45,585 nucleotides of DNA from Shewanella sp. TC10 (lineage in GTDB: Bacteria; Pseudomonadota; Gammaproteobacteria; Enterobacterales; Shewanellaceae), in assembly GCF_009663145.1 (NCBI RefSeq), contig NZ_VKHR01000046.1:190-45774 (forward strand), given 5' to 3'. Position numbers and translations under genes: made by a program. The notes beneath the pieces were generated by a model. It was not told the origin of the DNA. It saw only the letters and a program-made list of their open reading frames with translations, and ran no database searches. Shown in pieces: positions 41,128 through 45,585 of the stretch (the stretch's first letter is position 1; the number at the start of each line of letters is the position of its first letter).

Positions 41128-42009
41128 TTAGTGAGGTAAGCTAAAAATTAAGCCGATGCTGAATAAGAAGCTAAAAATCATGGTCAATTTAGCTGTTCGG
41201 CCAAGGATAGGGTTAAGGGCCTCGCCACTAGTATGGCTAAACTCACCGCTAAGCTGACGTGCATAAACTAATGCAAGGCCTGCAAGTAATACTGGTATTC
41301 CTGGTAAAGCTCCCATCAAGAAACCACCGATGATAATGCCGAACGGTAAATATACTAATGCTTGATAAAGTACTCTAGCTTGCGCCTGACCAATTCTAAC
41401 AGCAAGAGTATGTTTGCCGGCTTTGGTATCCGTTTGAATGTCTCGGGTGTTGTTAACGAGCATAATGGCCGCATTAAACAAACCAATAGCGCTACCTAAC
41501 AGCCAAGCGCTGGTGCTGGTATCGCCCGCTTGAATGTAATAGCTGCCAACCACTGCCACTAGCCCGAAAAAAACAAACGCTGCGACTTCTCCCAACCCAT
41601 GTGATGCAAGCGGGTAAGGACCACCGCTGTAACAAACGGCACCTAATAAAGCGGCTACTGCCAAAATGGCGATTGGCCAACCTCCGTGAACAATCAGTGC
41701 TGAGCCGACGAGCAACGCAAGTACAAGACATATCACCATTGCATTACGAACGCTGTTAGGTGAAATCATGCCACTTTGAGTGACACGAACAGGGCCCACA
41801 CGCTCTTCTGTATCAATACCGTTTTTAAAGTCAAAGTAATCATTCGCTAAGTTAACGGCAATTTGTAATAAAACGGCACATAACATCGAAATACAAGCAA
41901 TGGTAAAACTAAATTGTTCTAGGTGAAGGGCTAAAATATTACCCACTAATAATGGACCAATGGCAGCAGGTAAGGTGCGTGGTCGAATCGCTAAAATCCA
42001 AGATTGCAT
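41128..42009 (-). CDS. menA: 1,4-dihydroxy-2-naphthoate polyprenyltransferase
   Basis: 293 residues, UbiA superfamily, with about nine transmembrane helices. The first Asp-rich motif is NDYFDFKNGID (56-66) and the second is NNTRDIQTD; both bind prenyl diphosphate through magnesium. The start SWILAIRPRTLPAAIGPLLVG is typical of MenA. It joins the prenyl chain to DHNA to give demethylmenaquinone in the inner membrane. Menaquinone is the quinone of anaerobic respiration, matching the multihaem cytochrome and AOR context. It converges with the upstream gene on a shared terminator. Confidence 0.95.
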   Translation of the reverse strand: MQSWILAIRPRTLPAAIGPLLVGNILALHLEQFSFTIACISMLCAVLLQIAVNLANDYFDFKNGIDTEERVGPVRVTQSGMISPNSVRNAMVICLVLALLVGSALIVHGGWPIAILAVAALLGAVCYSGGPYPLASHGLGEVAAFVFFGLVAVVGSYYIQAGDTSTSAWLLGSAIGLFNAAIMLVNNTRDIQTDTKAGKHTLAVRIGQAQARVLYQALVYLPFGIIIGGFLMGALPGIPVLLAGLALVYARQLSGEFSHTSGEALNPILGRTAKLTMIFSFLFSIGLIFSLPH

Positions 42010-42244
42010 ATAGTTAAGGCTTCAAGATGTTGAGTTAAATTAGGATTGCCTAATAGCATAGCAATTTTTTATGATTAAGTACGAGGTTGTGATCTCGCAA
42101 TTAGGTAAAAAGTTGTTGTTATTTGTGCTGATTTTTAGTGAATTTTGTTTACATGTGCGTAAATTTAAGAATATTTTTACGATTGATGAGTCGTTCTAAG
42201 GTAACCTTAGACTATTAGTTTGCTTGAACAGCGTTAGGATATTT

Positions 42245-43108
42245 ATGAGTCAGGTATTAAACGATTTACTTTCGTTACTTTCATTAGAACAAATAGAGCT
42301 GGGACTGTTTCGTGGTCAAAGTCAGGATTTAGGCTTTGGTCATGTTTTTGGTGGTCAGGTGATGGGCCAAGCGCTAAGTGCTGCTAAGCAAACTGTCAGC
42401 GAAGATAGACACGTTCATTCATTACATTCTTACTTTTTAAGAGCGGGTGATGAGAAATTACCAATTGTTTATGATGTTGAGAATATGCGCGATGGTGGCA
42501 GCTTTAGTGCAAGACGAGTCAAAGCCATTCAAAAAGGCCGTCCTATATTTTATATGACTTGTTCTTTTCAAACTCCCGAAGAAGGATTTGATCATCAAGC
42601 AAAGATGCCGCAAGTGCCTGGGCCTGATGGATTGCTCAATCAACAAGAACTTGCACTTACAATGCGAGATAAAGTACCTGCTAAAATACTTGAAAAGTTC
42701 ATGGCTGACTCGCCAATTGAAATGCGCTTAGTTAACCCTATTCATCCTATTGCGCCAGACTCAACTGAGCCTAAGCGTTATACATGGATGCGTGCTAGTG
42801 GCAATATTCCAAGTGACCATAGCGTGCAGGAGTATTTGTTGGCATACGCCTCAGATTTCAATTTCTTAGTTACAGCGGCGCAGCCACATGGCGTCTCATT
42901 CCTAACTCCAGGCATGAGAATGGCTACGATAGATCATGCTATGTGGTTCCATAGACCATTTAATTTTTCTGACTGGTTGCTTTATAGTGTTGAAAGTACC
43001 AATGCAAGCGGTGGTCGTGGCTTTGTGAAGGGACAGTTTTTTGATCAGCAAGGGCGTTTAGTTGCTTCAGCAACGCAAGAAGGCCTGTTAAGAATGACGA
43101 AAGGATAA
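42245..43108 (+). CDS. tesB: Acyl-CoA thioesterase II
   Basis: 287 residues from the ATG at 42245 (MSQVLNDLLSLLSLEQIE), with AGGAT upstream; an in-frame ATG at 42224 adds only seven residues. The double hot-dog fold is recognised from FRGQSQDLGFGHVFGGQVMGQAL and DHAMWFHRPFNFSDWLLYS. The E. coli TesB triad is present: Asp in YASDFNF, Thr in MATIDHAMWFHRP and Gln in ATQEGLLR. It hydrolyses medium- to long-chain acyl-CoAs in the cytoplasm. It is translationally coupled to the following lipoprotein gene (stop and start overlap, TAATG). Confidence 0.95.
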   Translation: MSQVLNDLLSLLSLEQIELGLFRGQSQDLGFGHVFGGQVMGQALSAAKQTVSEDRHVHSLHSYFLRAGDEKLPIVYDVENMRDGGSFSARRVKAIQKGRPIFYMTCSFQTPEEGFDHQAKMPQVPGPDGLLNQQELALTMRDKVPAKILEKFMADSPIEMRLVNPIHPIAPDSTEPKRYTWMRASGNIPSDHSVQEYLLAYASDFNFLVTAAQPHGVSFLTPGMRMATIDHAMWFHRPFNFSDWLLYSVESTNASGGRGFVKGQFFDQQGRLVASATQEGLLRMTKG

Positions 43109-43509
43109 TGTATATGAAGTATGGTGTTAAAGCTGCCATTTTTGCGCTAATGGCATTAATGATGACAGCCTGTGTGACTGTAGAGCCTGATAAACCAGTC
43201 ATTATTAATGGTTATGCAGGATACCTTGAAAAAGTTACCTTACCCCAAGGCTGTAAGATCAATATTGCGATTATTGATTTTAATACCCCTGGATTAATCA
43301 TCTCTCAAAAGACCTTTGATATTGCGCGGGCACCGGTACCGTTTAAGTTTACTTTGCCAGCAGAAGGTATAGATGATGATATTGATTATGGTGTAGTAGC
43401 TATGATTTCTTATCAAGATCAAGTCATTTTTCAAACCTATGAAAAATTCCCTGTGATCAGTAATGATAAATTTACTACTGAAGTGATAATGAAGCAGGTT
43501 CAGCGATAG
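43108..43509 (+). CDS. YbaY-type lipoprotein
   Basis: 133 residues. The signal sequence ends in a lipobox (ALMMTA-C, Cys about residue 22), so it is an envelope lipoprotein. The mature domain is an all-beta fold (GYLEKVTLPQGCKINIAIIDFN, PFKFTLPAEGIDDDIDYGVVAMI) like YbaY/YscW lipoproteins. In E. coli ybaY also neighbours tesB, which supports the call. Its ATG overlaps the tesB stop by one base; a second ATG six bases further on is also possible. Function of YbaY is unclear; it appears in stress and surface-related contexts. Confidence 0.8.
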   Translation: MYMKYGVKAAIFALMALMMTACVTVEPDKPVIINGYAGYLEKVTLPQGCKINIAIIDFNTPGLIISQKTFDIARAPVPFKFTLPAEGIDDDIDYGVVAMISYQDQVIFQTYEKFPVISNDKFTTEVIMKQVQR

Positions 43510-43674
43510 TCTAGCTTGCTTTGATTTGGTTTAAAAAGTCTTATTTAGTTACGTCTTAAGTATTTATTCTTAGAATTTAAGACGTAACTCACATCTTCTT
43601 GTCACTCAATTTGCTTATGCTGAACAGCAAGTAATAATCATCTTTTCTCAAACATTTCATCGAGGCTTTAAGTT

Positions 43675-44925
43675 GTGCCTGATTTGCGTGCTAATGCTGT
43701 AAATGAACTCGGTCGATCTCGATCTGAGCTTCGCCTTATCTGGGCTTTGTGTTTAGCCTCTATCGTTGTCTATATCAACCTTTATGCTGTACAGGGGATG
43801 CTACCCTCTATTGCAGAGCATTTTCATGTGAGCGGCGCCAAAGCAACGCTTATTCTTTCTGTTACAAGCTTCTCTTTGGCTTTTTCATTATTAATTTACG
43901 CCGTTATTTCTGACAGAGTAGGCCGTCTAGCCCCAATTATGCTGAGCCTATGGTTATTAGTGGCATCAAATATTTTATTGATATTTGCGCAAGATTTTGA
44001 TGCTTTATTAATGGTGAGATTATTACAAGGCATCCTATTAGCTGCAGTGCCAGCAATAGCCATGGCATATTTTAAAGAGCAATTGCCTGCAAGTTTTTTA
44101 CTTAAAGCTGCTGGAATTTATATTATGGCCAATAGCTTAGGGGGGATTGGTGGTAGGTTGATGGGCGGTTTGTTATCTCAATACTGCACTTGGGAGCAAG
44201 CCATGACAGTCAATTTTGCCGTCACTTTATTAGGGATCTCAATTGTCACCTACCTGCTACCAAGGCGAGAATTGAAACCTGAGAAAACTCAAAGTTCAAT
44301 CGGTATGATTGCGAAAATAAAGCAGGATGTTGGTGGGTTTATTTACCATTTAACTGATCATCAAATGCGCTTGGTTTACATCATTGGTGGGCTTGCCTTC
44401 ATGATGATGGTCAATCAATTTAGCTTTATCCAGCTGCACTTAATGGATGAACCGTATAACTTTAGTCGTTTTGCTGCCACATTAATTTTTCTTTGTTACT
44501 TAAGTGGAACCCTAACGTCTTACTTGTCAGCAAAGTGGGTTGTTAAATTCGGGGCTTTAGGCTTAATTAAAGGCGCATTGGTGGTAATGCTCATAGGCAC
44601 TTTGTTGACCCTAATGGATAACTTAGCTGCAATCGTTATCGGTTTTTTACTCACAGCAAGTGGTTTTTTCTTAACCCATAGCTGCTGTAACTCGTTTGTG
44701 GCCATCAGAGCGTCGACTCATCGTGCAAAAGCGACTTCGTTATATCTTTGCAGTTATTACCTCGGAGCATCGCTTGGAGGGCCTTATTTGATGATTTTTT
44801 GGCACCAGCTTGAATGGCAAGGTGTTGTGATTGGTTCGTGTGGAATTCTTGCATTACTCTGTGTCGCAATAATGCGCCTTACTTATCATCAATCAAAGGC
44901 TGATGACATAGCTGTACGAAGCTAA
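43675..44925 (+). CDS. MFS transporter, YnfM-like
   Basis: 416 residues with twelve predicted transmembrane segments. The start is GTG at 43675, with GAGG upstream. The MFS loop motif is YAVISDRVGRLAPIMLSLWLL. The blocks IYIMANSLGGIGGRLMGGLLSQYCTW and KATSLYLCSYYLGASLGGPYL match E. coli YnfM as I remember it, so it is the same subfamily. It should be an inner-membrane drug or metabolite exporter using the proton gradient; the substrate is unknown. It is alone, with a terminator right behind it. Confidence 0.88.
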   Translation: MPDLRANAVNELGRSRSELRLIWALCLASIVVYINLYAVQGMLPSIAEHFHVSGAKATLILSVTSFSLAFSLLIYAVISDRVGRLAPIMLSLWLLVASNILLIFAQDFDALLMVRLLQGILLAAVPAIAMAYFKEQLPASFLLKAAGIYIMANSLGGIGGRLMGGLLSQYCTWEQAMTVNFAVTLLGISIVTYLLPRRELKPEKTQSSIGMIAKIKQDVGGFIYHLTDHQMRLVYIIGGLAFMMMVNQFSFIQLHLMDEPYNFSRFAATLIFLCYLSGTLTSYLSAKWVVKFGALGLIKGALVVMLIGTLLTLMDNLAAIVIGFLLTASGFFLTHSCCNSFVAIRASTHRAKATSLYLCSYYLGASLGGPYLMIFWHQLEWQGVVIGSCGILALLCVAIMRLTYHQSKADDIAVRS

Positions 44926-44945
44926 GGTTAATTATAACGTTTTAT

Positions 44946-44971
44946 AAGAGGCCAATAGGCCTCTTTTTTTA
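44946..44971 (+). terminator. Intrinsic terminator of the MFS gene
   Basis: AAGAGGCC (44946-44953) pairs perfectly with GGCCTCTT (44958-44965) around AATA, followed by T-run. Confidence 0.9.
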
Positions 44972-45379
44972 TATCAAGTGCTCGGTGTATCGTTTGACAA
45001 AGCTTTGGATAATCTAGGTTGCTTTGAATAATCCTGGTTGCATTTTAGATATGCTGTTGCTTTATCGAATGGAGATTGAATCTATAGGGTAATTGGGCAG
45101 CACGATTAAACTGAAACTATTGAAACACTAGTTTTTATTAATGGCACCTGCTTATGAATAGAACACCTGTTTCACGCTAGCTAGTCCAATAATTTAAATA
45201 ATTATCCTTCATGAGTGAAATAGAAACCTTGATGCAGAATCATAGGTTGAAGCTATAGGAGGCGGAGCGGTAGAAGGTTAGTCATTGTTCTATAAAGTAA
45301 GGTGTCAGAACTGTTGTGCTAGTTGTTGGGGAAAGGCTTTAACGTTCGTTTAGAAAGGTAAGATCTAAATTTCAGACAT
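44972..45379. other. Intergenic region without recognised genes
   Basis: About 400 bases between the MFS terminator and the tRNA terminator. No gene, repeat or operator was seen. Confidence 0.4.
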
Positions 45380-45403
45380 AAAAAAACCACAATTAAGTGG
45401 CTT
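45380..45403 (-). terminator. Terminator behind tRNA-Glu
   Basis: On the minus strand AGCCAC-TTAATT-GTGGTT is followed by a run of T. It begins about 20 bases past the CCA end of the tRNA. Confidence 0.75.
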
Positions 45404-45424
45404 TAATAACTCTTAAAAAGAGAG

Positions 45425-45500
45425 TGGTATCCCCTAGGGGATTCGAACCCCTGTTACCGCCGTGAAAGGGCGGTGTCCTAGGCCTCTAGACGAAGGGGAC
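45425..45500 (-). tRNA. tRNA-Glu (anticodon TTC)
   Basis: The reverse strand reads GTCCCCTTCGTCTAGAGGCC at the 5' end and a TTC anticodon in the loop CCTTTCACGG-type arm (CCGCC-CTTTCAC-GGCGG). The T-arm is CAGGGGTTCGAATCCCCT, followed by encoded CCA (45425-45427). The whole is 76 nt and nearly identical to E. coli tRNA-Glu. Position 72 is T, so the first pair is G1-U72, and position 73 is A. It decodes GAA/GAG. Only 85 bases lie beyond its 5' end, so it may be the last gene of an operon that continues outside the window. Confidence 0.97.
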
Positions 45501-45585
45501 CCGGACTGCATTAGACTCTGCAAAGAGTGAATACTCATTAAGTTCTGTAGGCTAAAACTTAACGCTTGCTTTAATTTCTCGAAAT

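Overview
The window looks like a chromosomal segment of a marine gammaproteobacterium, most probably Shewanella. The main pointers are an outer-membrane multihaem cytochrome c of the OmcA/MtrC/UndA family, a complete leucine/isovalerate (liu) catabolic operon with its MerR-type regulator, a menaquinone biosynthesis gene, azurin, and short repeats of the kind scattered through Shewanella genomes. No rRNA and no CRISPR array were seen. The only RNA gene recognised is a tRNA-Glu at the right end.

Layout. 1-1870: tail of an unknown gene, then two small gene cassettes, each followed by an integron-type attC site, with no integrase in view. 2036-9925: ordinary single genes: a DmdC-type acyl-CoA dehydrogenase, an alpha/beta hydrolase strikingly like animal MEST, a TlpA-like thioredoxin, a HemN-like radical SAM protein, a DUF1097 membrane protein and two small exported proteins. 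9812-11833: the 3' end of one exported-protein gene is exactly duplicated on the far side of a lipoprotein gene. 11938-15690: sulfite-exporter-family permease, InaA-like kinase, YjaB-like acetyltransferase, azurin and a lone type IV pilin. 15759-17500: a repeat-flanked, AT-rich insertion carrying an FRG-domain protein.

17631-28904: leucine degradation. LiuR sits upstream of liuA-liuB-liuC-liuD-liuE-scoA-scoB, all on the minus strand, covering isovaleryl-CoA to acetoacetate plus acetyl-CoA and then acetoacetate activation. A divergent PrpE-type acyl-CoA synthetase lies beyond. 29177-30551: small membrane protein and a short-chain dehydrogenase.

30797-38351: the most interesting region. A cysteine-rich LysR-type regulator, a YdhW-position protein, a tungsten/molybdenum aldehyde:ferredoxin oxidoreductase (YdhV-like) and a Tat-exported four-cluster ferredoxin lipoprotein (YdhY-like) form a minus-strand group. 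Divergent from it is an 11-haem outer-membrane lipoprotein cytochrome (UndA-like). The shared 389-bp intergenic region carries an FNR/EtrA-like box, a CRP/FNR-like box and a 21-bp inverted repeat. I infer an anaerobic redox module linking an AOR to extracellular or periplasmic electron transfer.

38677-45500: housekeeping: gnd, a 278-bp MITE with TA target duplication, a small conserved protein, menA, tesB, a ybaY-like lipoprotein, a YnfM-like MFS permease and tRNA-Glu.
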